A DNA stretch of 64,000 nucleotides. It comes from Paenibacillus albiflavus. Lineage in GTDB: Bacteria; Bacillota; Bacilli; Paenibacillales; NBRC-103111. The notes below the pieces were generated by a model. It did not search any database and was not told where the DNA came from. It worked only from the letters and a program-made list of their open reading frames with translations. The stretch covers positions 248,001-312,000 of the forward strand of contig NZ_SKFG01000002.1 of the NCBI RefSeq assembly GCF_004344915.1, read 5' to 3'. Below are positions 42,701 to 51,128 of the stretch, one piece after another. The number at the start of each line of letters is the position of its first letter. Positions within the stretch are counted from its first letter, which is position 1. A program made the position numbers and the translations under genes.

Positions 42701-43330
42701 ATGAATTCAACATTAGAACAGGATTTAGTATCGGTCATCAATAGTCGTCATTCTGTCAGACAATATGATTCTTCGCATAAGATGAGTAAACAAGAAATTA
42801 ACCAATTAATAGAACTAGCTCAAAAGGCGCCATCTTCTTGGAACCTTCAGCACTGGAAATTTCTTGTATTTGACGATCAAGCGGCTAAGGAACAATTATT
42901 GTCTATTGCGTACGGACAGCAGCAAGTTGTTGAAGCTTCGATCGTTGTTGCGGTCTTAGCAGATTTAGAAGCGAATAAGAATATACCAAGCGTATACGAG
43001 ACTAAAGTTAAGGATGGAAAGCTTCCTGCTGAAATAGCAGAGCGTATAACTGGACAGATTGAGCAAGCGTACCAAGATCCACGGCATGCACGAGATCTTG
43101 CTTTCTCCAATTCTTCTCTCGCAGCAATGCAGCTCATGCTTGCAGCTAAAGCGATGGGCTATGATACGGTAGCAATGGGTGGATTTAACTCTGCTAGCTT
43201 GGTAGAAACCTTCCATATCCCAACACGATATGTTCCTAGCATGCTTATTGCAGTAGGCAAAGCAGCGCAAGAAGGTAGACCAAGTGATCGAATTCCAACA
43301 GATGAGATGATCGTATGGAATACATTTTAG
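42701..43330 (+). CDS. nitroreductase-family flavoprotein
   Basis: A 209-residue NAD(P)H-dependent FMN enzyme of the nitroreductase family. The FMN-binding RHSVRQYDSSHKMSKQEINQLIELAQKAPSSWNLQHWKFLVF covers the first 50 residues, with NSSLAAMQLMLAAKAMGYDTVAMGGF and the C-terminal PSMLIAVGKAAQEGRPSDR completing the family pattern. It probably reduces quinones, nitro-compounds or similar acceptors. ATG follows ATGGAGG. It stands upstream of the LCP gene by 42 bases and may be cotranscribed. Confidence 0.92.
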   Translation: MNSTLEQDLVSVINSRHSVRQYDSSHKMSKQEINQLIELAQKAPSSWNLQHWKFLVFDDQAAKEQLLSIAYGQQQVVEASIVVAVLADLEANKNIPSVYETKVKDGKLPAEIAERITGQIEQAYQDPRHARDLAFSNSSLAAMQLMLAAKAMGYDTVAMGGFNSASLVETFHIPTRYVPSMLIAVGKAAQEGRPSDRIPTDEMIVWNTF

Positions 43331-43372
43331 AGCAGATGAAGAGACCTCTTGCGTTACCAAAGGAGAATTAAC

Positions 43373-44704
43373 ATGGAGAATAAAATAGAAACCAAACAAG
43401 AATATAAAACTAAGAAGTATTGGACGAGGAAAAGAGTTACTTGGTATGTCGCCATCCCGCTTATTATTTTTCTTCTGATCGGGACGGCATCCGCTGTATA
43501 CCTTGTCAATAAGGCTAAAGACGTTGTGGATAATGCATACGAATCGGTTGGTAAGTCCGATAAACGTGATGATGTAGTTGAGCCGCTCAAGGATCATGTT
43601 TCTATTCTAATCATGGGTGTGGATGAGAGTGAGAAGCGAGCTGACGCATACGGAGATGCCATTCGTACCGACGCATTGATGCTTCTTACGTTGAATAAAG
43701 ATGATAAGTCAATTAAGTTGTTAAGTATTCCGCGCGATACACGAGTGTACATTGAATCTCGAAAAAAAATGGATAAGATTACTCATGCGCACGTATTTGG
43801 TGGCGTAGATAGCACAATTAAAACTGTAGAGGAATTTCTAGATATTCCAGTTGATTTCTATGTGAAATTTAATTTTGACTCATTCATGGAGATTGTAAAT
43901 TCACTTGGTGGAATCGATGTAGATGTACCTGTGTCTTTCACAGAGCAAGATAGTAACGATAAACAAGGTGCTATCAAGATCGAGAAGGGCTATCAGCATT
44001 TGAATGGTGAACAGGCTCTTGCATTAGCACGTACTCGCCATATAGACAGCGACATGATGCGCGGCCAACGTCAGCAGCTTGTGCTTGAAGCTGTCATGAA
44101 GAAAGCTGTTTCTTTCCAGTCTGTTACTAAACTTAGCAGTATGCTGGATGCGATTAACAATAATTTCAAAACAAACTTAACGTTCGATCAAATGCTTACG
44201 ATAGCGAAGAACATGATGAACACCTCTATTCAAATGGAGAAGCTGCAAATTGAAGGCGAAGATAAGTATATTGATCATATTTACTATTACCAGCCTGATA
44301 TGGAGAATGTTTTAAAGATTACGAACGAATTAAGAGCACATATTGGTCTTGCTCCAACAACGCTTGCGAATCTGAACAAGCATCGCAATGATAATATTGC
44401 AGAGGATAAGAAGCCAGCGCAGAAACCGTCCAAGAATGAGGATAAGCCAGCTCAGAAACCTGATAAAGGAACGAATAACAATACGAGCAAACCTGATGAA
44501 GACGCTGACTTGGAGCCGGACAACAATACAGAGACTAAGCCTGAGGCTAAACCAGACGATCAGACAGGTCAGCAACAAGGGGATAAAAAGCCAGAAGCAA
44601 CGGCATCCCCTAATCCAGGTACTGAAAATAATGCAAACCCAAAGAATGATAATCAGACAAACAATCTAGTTTCACCAAGTCCGAATAATGGATCAAACAA
44701 ATAG
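43373..44704 (+). CDS. LytR-CpsA-Psr (LCP) family cell-wall ligase
   Basis: A 443-residue membrane-anchored transferase that attaches teichoic acids or other glycopolymers to peptidoglycan. One N-terminal helix (about 23-43) is followed by the extracellular LCP domain: ILIMGVDESEKRADAYGDAIRTDALMLLTLN, SIPRDTRVYIESRKKMDKITHAHVFGG with the catalytic Arg/Asp cluster, and HLNGEQALALARTRHIDSDMMRGQRQQ. The last ~110 residues are a Pro/Lys/Asn/Asp-rich low-complexity tail with PAQKP repeats. ATG 43373 follows AAAGGAG. Some LCP proteins regulate; ligase is the usual role. Confidence 0.94.
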   Translation: MENKIETKQEYKTKKYWTRKRVTWYVAIPLIIFLLIGTASAVYLVNKAKDVVDNAYESVGKSDKRDDVVEPLKDHVSILIMGVDESEKRADAYGDAIRTDALMLLTLNKDDKSIKLLSIPRDTRVYIESRKKMDKITHAHVFGGVDSTIKTVEEFLDIPVDFYVKFNFDSFMEIVNSLGGIDVDVPVSFTEQDSNDKQGAIKIEKGYQHLNGEQALALARTRHIDSDMMRGQRQQLVLEAVMKKAVSFQSVTKLSSMLDAINNNFKTNLTFDQMLTIAKNMMNTSIQMEKLQIEGEDKYIDHIYYYQPDMENVLKITNELRAHIGLAPTTLANLNKHRNDNIAEDKKPAQKPSKNEDKPAQKPDKGTNNNTSKPDEDADLEPDNNTETKPEAKPDDQTGQQQGDKKPEATASPNPGTENNANPKNDNQTNNLVSPSPNNGSNK

Positions 44705-44716
44705 TTCTGCAGTAAT

Positions 44717-44755
44717 GAGGGTGTCACGAAAGTCAATGGCTTGCGAGACACCCTC
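44717..44755 (+). terminator. hairpin after the LCP gene
   Basis: GAGGGTGTC (44717-44725) and GACACCCTC (44747-44755) are perfect 9-bp arms; the T-tail is short. Confidence 0.55.
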
Positions 44756-44865
44756 TGTTAATGATTATCATGGATGGACGAGAGTCTAGCCCAAAGTTGA
44801 TTTCAGTATTGCAGATGTAATATGCTTGTAAAAAAAATGATAGATAGAAGAGTGGAAGGGGCAAT

Positions 44866-45621
44866 ATGATGAATTCTTTGCAGGTGGGGCATATTCGCAA
44901 ATTTAAAGATGATATTACTAGGTTTATGATGACATACAAGTTCGCACTTGATGCGATGGAGACGAAGATTGAGATTTTGAAAGAAGAATTTCAGTTCCTG
45001 CACGATTATAATCCGATTGAGCATACGAGTTCACGTTTGAAGTCACCAGAAAGTATTATGAAAAAGCTTTACAAAAAAGGTGGAGAATTATCCTTTGACG
45101 GCATGAAGGAGCATATAAAGGATATCGCAGGAATTCGTATCACTTGTTCTTTTATTAACGATATTTATCGCATTAGTGACATGCTTCAAAGCCAAGAGGA
45201 CATCAAATTTGTAGAGGTTAAGGATTATATCAAGAATCCCAAAAAGAATGGCTATCAAAGCTTGCATCTACTCATTGAAATCCCGGTCTATATGTCAGAT
45301 CGCAAAGAGGATGTAAGTGTGGAAATTCAAATCCGTACTATTGCGATGGACTTCTGGGCAAGCTTAGAGCACAAGATTTACTATAAGTATAATCAGTCGA
45401 TTCCGGCACATTTGTTAATTGAACTGAAGGAAGCGGCAGACTCAGCAGCAGCTCTTGATCGTCAGATGGAGAGACTGCATAGAGAAGTAACCGAAATCAA
45501 GGAACGGCGTACAGTAGAAGCAGAGGAAGTTAACGCTAAATTGATCCATATCAGCAATCAGCAATTTCAAGTGCCAGATGCATTATTAAGATTGCTTGAC
45601 TCGGGTAATGAAGAGGAATAA
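44866..45621 (+). CDS. small alarmone synthetase, YwaC/RelP type
   Basis: A 251-residue (p)ppGpp synthetase without hydrolase domain. It tracks YwaC closely: YKFALDAMETKIEILKEEF, NPIEHTSSRLKSPESIMKKL, HIKDIAGIRITCSFINDIY (the Asp and Arg of the GTP/ATP site), DYIKNPKKNGYQSLH, and EIQIRTIAMDFWASLEHKIYYK. The C-terminal helical tail is longer than in YwaC. Makes alarmone from GTP/GDP and ATP, commonly under cell-envelope stress. The start MMN follows GGAAGGGG. The dGTPase-like gene begins 18 bases downstream. Confidence 0.93.
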   Translation: MMNSLQVGHIRKFKDDITRFMMTYKFALDAMETKIEILKEEFQFLHDYNPIEHTSSRLKSPESIMKKLYKKGGELSFDGMKEHIKDIAGIRITCSFINDIYRISDMLQSQEDIKFVEVKDYIKNPKKNGYQSLHLLIEIPVYMSDRKEDVSVEIQIRTIAMDFWASLEHKIYYKYNQSIPAHLLIELKEAADSAAALDRQMERLHREVTEIKERRTVEAEEVNAKLIHISNQQFQVPDALLRLLDSGNEEE

Positions 45622-45639
45622 TCCCAACAATAGAGGTAC

Positions 45640-46959
45640 ATGATGAACGTACGTAAGCTTCGATTATTTGATACAGCCAATATACATTCAAGTGAAGATC
45701 GGGCAGAGATCGAGAAGGATTATGCGCGGCTCATTCAATCACCTTCGTTCAGACGACTGCAGGGGAAATCCCAAGTATTTGGCGCAGGAACAGGTGATTA
45801 CTATCGGACGAGATTAACCCATTCCTTAGAGGTATCACAGATTGGCAGAGAAGTGGCACGGAGGCTGGGTAAGACCTATCCTTTCCTACTGGGTAATGAG
45901 CATCCTGGATTAGTTCTGCAGCCAGAGGTTGTGGAGTGTGCCGCGCTCGCTCATGACTTGGGTCATCCACCGTTTGGTCATAAAGGTGAAGAAGTGCTGA
46001 ATGAGCTATTGATGAAGACGTATGGTATTCCATATGAGGGCAATGCACAAAATTTCCGCATTCTCATGTTTCTTGAGAAGCGTGCTGGAAGTGACAGTGG
46101 GCTTGATTTATGTGCGGCTGTACTTTTATCGATCAATAAATACCCTTTCTGTCTTGAGGAAAAAGGAAGGCTAAAAGGTGTTTATAAGAAAGAATGGGCT
46201 GGGATTCAGCATTTAAGAGAGGCGTGGGGCATGCCTGAAGGCTGCGCAACGTTAGAAGCCCAGCTTATGGATTTAAGTGACGATATTGCATATTCTACAC
46301 ATGATATAGAAGACGGGATTCGTGCAGGTAAGATCCAGATGAATCGCAGCTTTATTGAGGATGATCGATTAGTCGCTCATATTGTTCAGGAAATTACCGA
46401 AGATCAAGGCTGTGATAAATTTCACTGGGATCAGGTTGATATATCGGCAATGGTTTGCAAGGTGCTTGAGGATTTTGTCGCGCAATGGGAAGAGATCTAT
46501 AAGGAGTGCAATCGGGAGCCATCGCGTACAAGACGTGAGCTTAAGGCGCGCTGGGTAAGCCGTTTTGCGAACCATGTCGGAATCATTGATGATCCTGATC
46601 TGGGGTGGAAACGCGTCACTTTTGTACTCGAAGGACAGGAAGATATGGAGCTGCTGCGCACGATGGAGATTTTGAAAAAATTAGCTTGGGTAACGATGAT
46701 TAAGGACTTTAGGGTTCAACGGTTACAGAAGCGAAGTGAAATCATGCTGCATCGATTGTGGGAAAGCTTTATTCAGTATGATACAGGTCGATTGATTATC
46801 CCGACGGATTGGATGGAAAGCTATGAGCAGCACAAAGAAGATTGGGCATGGGAACGGCTCGTAGCCGATTACATTTCAGGGATGACAGATGCTTATGCCG
46901 AGAAGGTTTATACCGAGCTGTTTGCTAGTCGTTCGGGTTCGATTTATGAAAGAGACTAA
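45640..46959 (+). CDS. HD-domain deoxyguanosinetriphosphate triphosphohydrolase-like protein
   Basis: A 439-residue HD-superfamily nucleotide triphosphohydrolase, dGTPase type. DYARLIQSPSFRRLQGKSQVF and YYRTRLTHSLEVSQIGREVARRLG lead to the metal motif ALAHDLGHPPFGHKGEEVLN (HD), with LEAQLMDLSDDIAYSTHDIEDG as the distal Asp. It converts dGTP (or other dNTPs) to nucleoside and tripolyphosphate, trimming the dNTP pool. The layout with the alarmone synthetase upstream suggests one transcript. Substrate among dNTPs not predictable. Confidence 0.92.
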   Translation: MMNVRKLRLFDTANIHSSEDRAEIEKDYARLIQSPSFRRLQGKSQVFGAGTGDYYRTRLTHSLEVSQIGREVARRLGKTYPFLLGNEHPGLVLQPEVVECAALAHDLGHPPFGHKGEEVLNELLMKTYGIPYEGNAQNFRILMFLEKRAGSDSGLDLCAAVLLSINKYPFCLEEKGRLKGVYKKEWAGIQHLREAWGMPEGCATLEAQLMDLSDDIAYSTHDIEDGIRAGKIQMNRSFIEDDRLVAHIVQEITEDQGCDKFHWDQVDISAMVCKVLEDFVAQWEEIYKECNREPSRTRRELKARWVSRFANHVGIIDDPDLGWKRVTFVLEGQEDMELLRTMEILKKLAWVTMIKDFRVQRLQKRSEIMLHRLWESFIQYDTGRLIIPTDWMESYEQHKEDWAWERLVADYISGMTDAYAEKVYTELFASRSGSIYERD

Positions 46960-46967
46960 TGGATGAC

Positions 46968-46996
46968 TTGACGATTCACGTTGTCGAATTTATAAT
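46968..46996 (+). promoter_or_regulatory. thrS promoter
   Basis: TTGACG (46968-46973), 17-nt spacer, TATAAT (46991-46996). It drives the T-box leader. Confidence 0.75.
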
Positions 46997-47002
46997 ATTA
47001 CA

Positions 47003-47298
47003 TTATGCGAAGATCTAAGACATGATTTCCTTCAAGAGCTGTTCAGAGAGAGAAGTGTTAGCTGCAAGCTTCTTCAGTATTCGGATTGAAATTACCCCTT
47101 AGTAGCTGTGACGTGGAAACCGATGCTTAACCTGTATCGATAGTATACGAAACCGTCTCATCCTCGTTATCGGATGCCAGTAATAAGGACTTAGTTCTTG
47201 ATAGCACTAGCTTAGCTAATGCATGTAGAGAACGAGGTTGAATTAGGGTGGAACCACGAGCTGAACGCACTCGTCCCTTGGGCGAGATGCGTTTTTTT
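47003..47298 (+). ncRNA. threonine T-box leader
   Basis: Stem I has the AGAGAG...GCTGCAAG elements, and ACC at 47094-47096 is the likely Thr specifier codon. The T-box proper, AGGGTGGAACCACG, is at 47245-47258; its UGGA pairs with a tRNA end whose discriminator is U, as in tRNA-Thr. The terminator AACGCACTCG/CGAGATGCGTT with T7 is at 47264-47298. Uncharged tRNA-Thr should allow readthrough into thrS. Confidence 0.94.
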
Positions 47299-47331
47299 GC
47301 GTTCAATTATAAAGTGAGTGGAGGAATAAAC

Positions 47332-49245
47332 ATGGAAGTTAAAGTGACATTACTTGGTGGAGACGTAAGAACATACGATCAAGGTACTACAATTGAACAA
47401 GTTGCTGAATCCATTAGCATGGGTCTTAAGAAGAATGCCATCGCGGGTAAAATCAATGGCAAAGTCGTTGACTTGTATACACCGATTGAAGAAGATTGTC
47501 AGGTTGAAATCGTAACTTTAGACAGCAAGGAAGGGCTTGAAGTTTACCGTCATAGTACTGCCCATCTTATGGCGCAAGCGATCAAGCGTATCTATGGTCA
47601 AAAGGCTGTTAAGCTAGGTATTGGTCCCGTGATCGAGGATGGTTTCTATTACGATATCGATATTGAGAAGCCACTATCTGTTGAAGATCTAGGCGCGATC
47701 GAGAAGGAAATGGAGCGTATCGTTAAAGAGAACCTGCCAATTTCTCGTCGTGTCGTTAGCAGAGAAGAAGCGTTGAAAATTTTTGGCGAATTGGAAGATC
47801 CGCTTAAGCTTGATCTGATTAACGATCTGCCTGCAGATTCCATTATTACAATCTATGATCAAGGTGAATTCTTTGATCTTTGCCGTGGACCGCATTTGCC
47901 AAGCACAGGACGCATCAAAGCATTTAAGCTGATGAGCGTTGCAGGTGCGTACTGGCGCGGCGATTCAAACAACCAAATGCTGCAGCGTATCTATGGTACA
48001 GCTTTCCCTAAGAAAGCTGATCTAGAGCATCACTTGCATGTGTTGGAAGAAGCGAAGAAACGCGATCACCGTAAGCTTGGTAAAGAATTGGAGCTATTCA
48101 TGTTCTCTGAAGAAGCGCCAGGCATGCCGTTCTACTTGAACAAGGGTATGGCAATTCGCAACGAGCTTGAGAATTTCTCTCGTGAACAGCAAAATCGCAG
48201 AAGCTACCAGGAAGTGCGTACACCGCTAATGATGAATCAGCGCCTATGGGAACAATCAGGTCACTGGGATCATTATCACGAGAACATGTACTTCACAGAT
48301 GTGGATGATGTTAAATTCGCACTTAAGCCGATGAACTGCCCAGGTCACATGCTTGTCTACAAGAACAGCCTGCATTCTTATCGTGAGCTGCCGATTCGTA
48401 TTTCTGAATTTGGACAAGTGCACAGACACGAAATGTCAGGAGCGCTTAACGGCATGATGCGTGTACGTACCTTCTGTCAGGATGACGCGCATATTTTCGT
48501 TCGACCAGATCAAATTGAAGATGAAATCAGTCGCGTAATCGACTTGATTGATCATATTTATCAAATTTTCGGATTCGAATACAAGCTTGAGCTGTCTACT
48601 CGTCCGGAAGATTCCATGGGTTCAGAAGAACTATGGGAAATTGCTGAACAATCATTGAAGAATGTATTGGAAAAACGTGGCGTGGAGTACGTGCTTAACG
48701 AAGGAGACGGGGCTTTCTACGGTCCGAAGATCGACTTCCACATCCTGGATGCACTTAAGCGCAGCTGGCAGTGCGGAACGATCCAACTGGACTTCCAATT
48801 CCCTGAGAAATTCGATCTAAGCTATATTGGCGAAGATAATCAGAAGCATCGTCCAGTCGTTATTCACCGTGCGATCTATGGTTCCATTGACCGCTTTATC
48901 GGAATCATTACAGAGCATTATAGTGGTGCGTTCCCAGTTTGGTTAGCACCTGTCCAAGTGAAACTATTGCCTGTATCGGAGAACTTTATTGACTATGCGC
49001 TGCAAGTGAAGGAAGCATTAGGCGAAGCTGGCATTCGAGTTGATGTGGATATCCGTAATGAGAAGCTAGGTTATAAGATCCGTGAAGCGCAGCTTGAGAA
49101 GGTTCCTTACATGCTAGTCCTTGGTGAGAATGAACGCAGCTCGGAAAGCGTAACGATCCGTAAACGTGGCGAAGGCGATCAAGGAATGCTAAGTACTTCC
49201 GCATTTATTGAACAAATTCGTAAAGAAATCGAAGAGAAGAAATAG
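47332..49245 (+). CDS. thrS: threonyl-tRNA synthetase
   Basis: A 637-residue class II synthetase. TGS domain (1-62), the editing domain with HSTAHLMAQAIKRIY and GFYYDI, then the catalytic core: motif 2 FGQVHRHEMSGALNGMMRVRTFCQDDAHIF, the zinc Cys in MNCPGHML, and motif 3 HRAIYGSIDRFIGIITEHY. The anticodon-binding domain closes the protein (EAGIRVDVDIRNEKLGYKIREA). ATG 47332 follows GTGGAGG; an in-frame ATG... codon inside the T-box region is not used. infC, rpmI and rplT do not follow. Controlled by the T-box. Confidence 0.97.
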   Translation: MEVKVTLLGGDVRTYDQGTTIEQVAESISMGLKKNAIAGKINGKVVDLYTPIEEDCQVEIVTLDSKEGLEVYRHSTAHLMAQAIKRIYGQKAVKLGIGPVIEDGFYYDIDIEKPLSVEDLGAIEKEMERIVKENLPISRRVVSREEALKIFGELEDPLKLDLINDLPADSIITIYDQGEFFDLCRGPHLPSTGRIKAFKLMSVAGAYWRGDSNNQMLQRIYGTAFPKKADLEHHLHVLEEAKKRDHRKLGKELELFMFSEEAPGMPFYLNKGMAIRNELENFSREQQNRRSYQEVRTPLMMNQRLWEQSGHWDHYHENMYFTDVDDVKFALKPMNCPGHMLVYKNSLHSYRELPIRISEFGQVHRHEMSGALNGMMRVRTFCQDDAHIFVRPDQIEDEISRVIDLIDHIYQIFGFEYKLELSTRPEDSMGSEELWEIAEQSLKNVLEKRGVEYVLNEGDGAFYGPKIDFHILDALKRSWQCGTIQLDFQFPEKFDLSYIGEDNQKHRPVVIHRAIYGSIDRFIGIITEHYSGAFPVWLAPVQVKLLPVSENFIDYALQVKEALGEAGIRVDVDIRNEKLGYKIREAQLEKVPYMLVLGENERSSESVTIRKRGEGDQGMLSTSAFIEQIRKEIEEKK

Positions 49246-49268
49246 GCAGATCTTGCGATCAACATATT

Positions 49269-49311
49269 ACTGCTCCAGTTGTAGATGACTACAATTGGGG
49301 CAGTTTTTTTT
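49269..49311 (+). terminator. terminator after thrS
   Basis: ACTGCTCCAGTTGTAG (49269-49284) with CTACAATTGGGGCAGT (49289-49304), G-U and one mismatch inside, then T7. Confidence 0.8.
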
Positions 49312-49409
49312 ATGGAAATTACAGCGTTAACTTAAATAAAACTTAATGTTTTCTTGTCTGAAAGTTAAACTATGTTGTTTATACTCGTAGTTAGGAAAGG
49401 GAGGATCAT

Positions 49410-49985
49410 ATGACAAAGCTACGTGAGAATTATCTCCTTAGAAGTGTGCTATCCATTGCTTTTATAAGTTATCTAATGCTATTAGTGAAGTTGATCATGT
49501 TCAAAATGGGCAGCTTTGATTTTGATTATATGTTCAAATCATTAGCGTATAATCTAAATCATCTGGATCGGTTTACGACCTATTTGGATTATCGCATGAA
49601 TTTGATTCCGTTCCGCGAAATTAGCGGGAATATTAGGAGTATCATAGAGTATCAAAGTATGACGGGATTCTTGAACTTTGTAGGTAATATAGTTGCCTTT
49701 ATCCCACTGGGTTTCATGCTTCCGATCCTGTTCGGTACAAATAAAGCTGGCTTTACTCGGGTGCTGATCATCTCGCTTGCACTTAGCGCAGGCTTTGAAC
49801 TGCTGCAATTGATAACTTCAATGGGGGCTTGTGATATCGATGATGTTATTCTGAACACTTCTGGTGGAGTGATTGGATATCTCTTGTTCTTGCTTGGTAG
49901 AAGTCTAGTTCAACTCTTTAATCAACCAAATGTCCTGCACAAAGATAAGATGAAAATGGAATCTGCCAGGCTTTCAAAAAATTAA
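49410..49985 (+). CDS. VanZ-family membrane protein
   Basis: A 191-residue protein with four to five membrane helices. VanZ-family marks are RMNLIPFREI, NFVGNIVAFIPLGFMLPILF, and SAGFELLQLITSMGACDIDDVILNTSGGVIGYLLF. VanZ relatives give low-level teicoplanin resistance in some hosts, but most are uncharacterised. Single gene with GGGAGGATC before ATG and a strong terminator after. Confidence 0.9.
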   Translation: MTKLRENYLLRSVLSIAFISYLMLLVKLIMFKMGSFDFDYMFKSLAYNLNHLDRFTTYLDYRMNLIPFREISGNIRSIIEYQSMTGFLNFVGNIVAFIPLGFMLPILFGTNKAGFTRVLIISLALSAGFELLQLITSMGACDIDDVILNTSGGVIGYLLFLLGRSLVQLFNQPNVLHKDKMKMESARLSKN

Positions 49986-49993
49986 TAAAATTA

Positions 49994-50037
49994 AAAAGGC
50001 ATAACATATTTTATTTGACTAATATGTTATGCCTTTT
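49994..50037. terminator. terminator after the VanZ-family gene
   Basis: AAAAGGCATAACATATT (49994-50010) and AATATGTTATGCCTTTT (50021-50037) are perfect 17-bp arms. Confidence 0.85.
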
Positions 50038-50066
50038 CTTATTTAATTAATGATAAACAACACCGC

Positions 50067-50525
50067 TTGAAGCTGTATCATTTAGGAGGATTTCTTGATA
50101 TATTTCCAGAACATGACCTTATAGAACGTAGTTCAATGAACTCTTGGGAAGATTCAAAATTTGTTGAGGCAGTTAAAGCAACAGGTAGAAAGAAATTGAT
50201 ATTTGCAGCACTTTGGACTGAAGTTTGCCTCGCATTCCCTGTGCTTGAAGCAATTAAAGCTGGCTATGAGGTTTATGCAGTTGAAGATGCTTCAGGTGGT
50301 ACTAGTTTGACAGCTCATAACGCTGCTATGCGTCGTGTAGAACAAGCCGGAGCAATTCCAGTGACTGCAATTCAAGTTTTACTTGAATACCAACGTGACT
50401 GGGCACACAAAGACACTTATGATGCTGTTATGGAAATTGTAAAAGAACACACAGGCGCTTATGGGCAAGGCGTGGAATACGCTTATACTATGGTGCATGG
50501 GGCACCTGCAAGCAGAAAAATATGA
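50067..50525 (+). pseudogene. isochorismatase-family (YcaC-like) hydrolase, 5'-truncated remnant
   Basis: The frame encodes the C-terminal two thirds of a YcaC-like cysteine hydrolase: IFPEHDLIERSSMNSWEDSKFVEAVKATGRKKLIFAALWTEVCLAFP with the active-site Cys, then YAVEDASGG. About 70 N-terminal residues, including the catalytic Asp and the first strand, are missing. No start codon with a ribosome site exists; the frame opens at TTG 50067, only 30 bases after the VanZ-gene terminator. It looks like the edge of an insertion or deletion. It still overlaps the next gene by ATGA, as in an intact operon. Confidence 0.8.
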
Positions 50526-51115
50526 AACAAGAAGGAATAACTGACGGAGTAACTCATACAGGGAACACGATGGACGCTGGCGGTCCAGTAACAACGATTG
50601 TTACATGGAAAATTCAAGAAGGTAGAGAAAACCAGTTTGAAGCGTGGAGACATGAAATTGAAGCTGCCTCTACTAAATTTCCCGGGCATTTGGGCGTAAA
50701 TCTAATAGTCCCTAATAACAGATCCAGAGAGTATACTGTTATTTTTCGCTTTGATACGTATGAGCATCTACGTGCTTGGCAAGAATCAGATATTCGTCGC
50801 GATTTGTTAAAAAAGGCAGAACGATTTCAAGCTACTAATCCAATTTACAAAACTGAAAGCAGTTTGGCATATTGGTTTGTTACTCCGAAAACGCCAGTTC
50901 CACCGCCAAAATGGAAAATGTCTATTGTTACCGTTCTTGGTGTATGGCCTCTTAGCATTTTGGTTCCTATGGTGATAGGACCTATTATAAAAAATATGAA
51001 TCCCATTTTGTCAGCTTTTTGTGTTTCTGTATGTATAGTGTCCTTGCTATCATGGGTAGTAATGCCGATTCTCGCTAAAATATTTCATCCATGGTTACAG
51101 AATAATAGGAAGTAA
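50522..51115 (+). CDS. ABM-domain (antibiotic biosynthesis monooxygenase-like) membrane protein
   Basis: A 197-residue protein: an ABM ferredoxin-like domain (about 22-105; VTTIVTWKIQEGRENQFEAWRHEIEAASTKFPGHLGVNLI, YTVIFRFDTYEHLRAWQESDIRRDLL) and two C-terminal membrane helices (about 135-155 and 163-185). The membrane-anchored form is a known subgroup of uncharacterised proteins. It overlaps the truncated isochorismatase gene and precedes an amidohydrolase by 13 bases. Confidence 0.83.
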   Translation: MKQEGITDGVTHTGNTMDAGGPVTTIVTWKIQEGRENQFEAWRHEIEAASTKFPGHLGVNLIVPNNRSREYTVIFRFDTYEHLRAWQESDIRRDLLKKAERFQATNPIYKTESSLAYWFVTPKTPVPPPKWKMSIVTVLGVWPLSILVPMVIGPIIKNMNPILSAFCVSVCIVSLLSWVVMPILAKIFHPWLQNNRK

Positions 51116-51128
51116 ACGAGGTGTGAAC

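Noticed and set aside
42965-43597. 210-codon open frame on the minus strand
   Set aside because: It lies wholly opposite the nitroreductase and LCP genes, has no recognisable domain, and looks like an antisense shadow.
46985-47015. GAATTTATAAT resembling the start of the dispersed hairpin element (possible third copy)
   Set aside because: No ATAAATTCTA arm and no CCTTAAGAAACG block follow. The match is explained by the thrS -10 box TATAAT with a 17-nt spacer from TTGACG.
47248-47331. Possible N-terminal extension of ThrS by 28 codons
   Set aside because: It would start inside the T-box antiterminator and read through the terminator; the TGS domain starts at ATG 47332, which has a good ribosome site.
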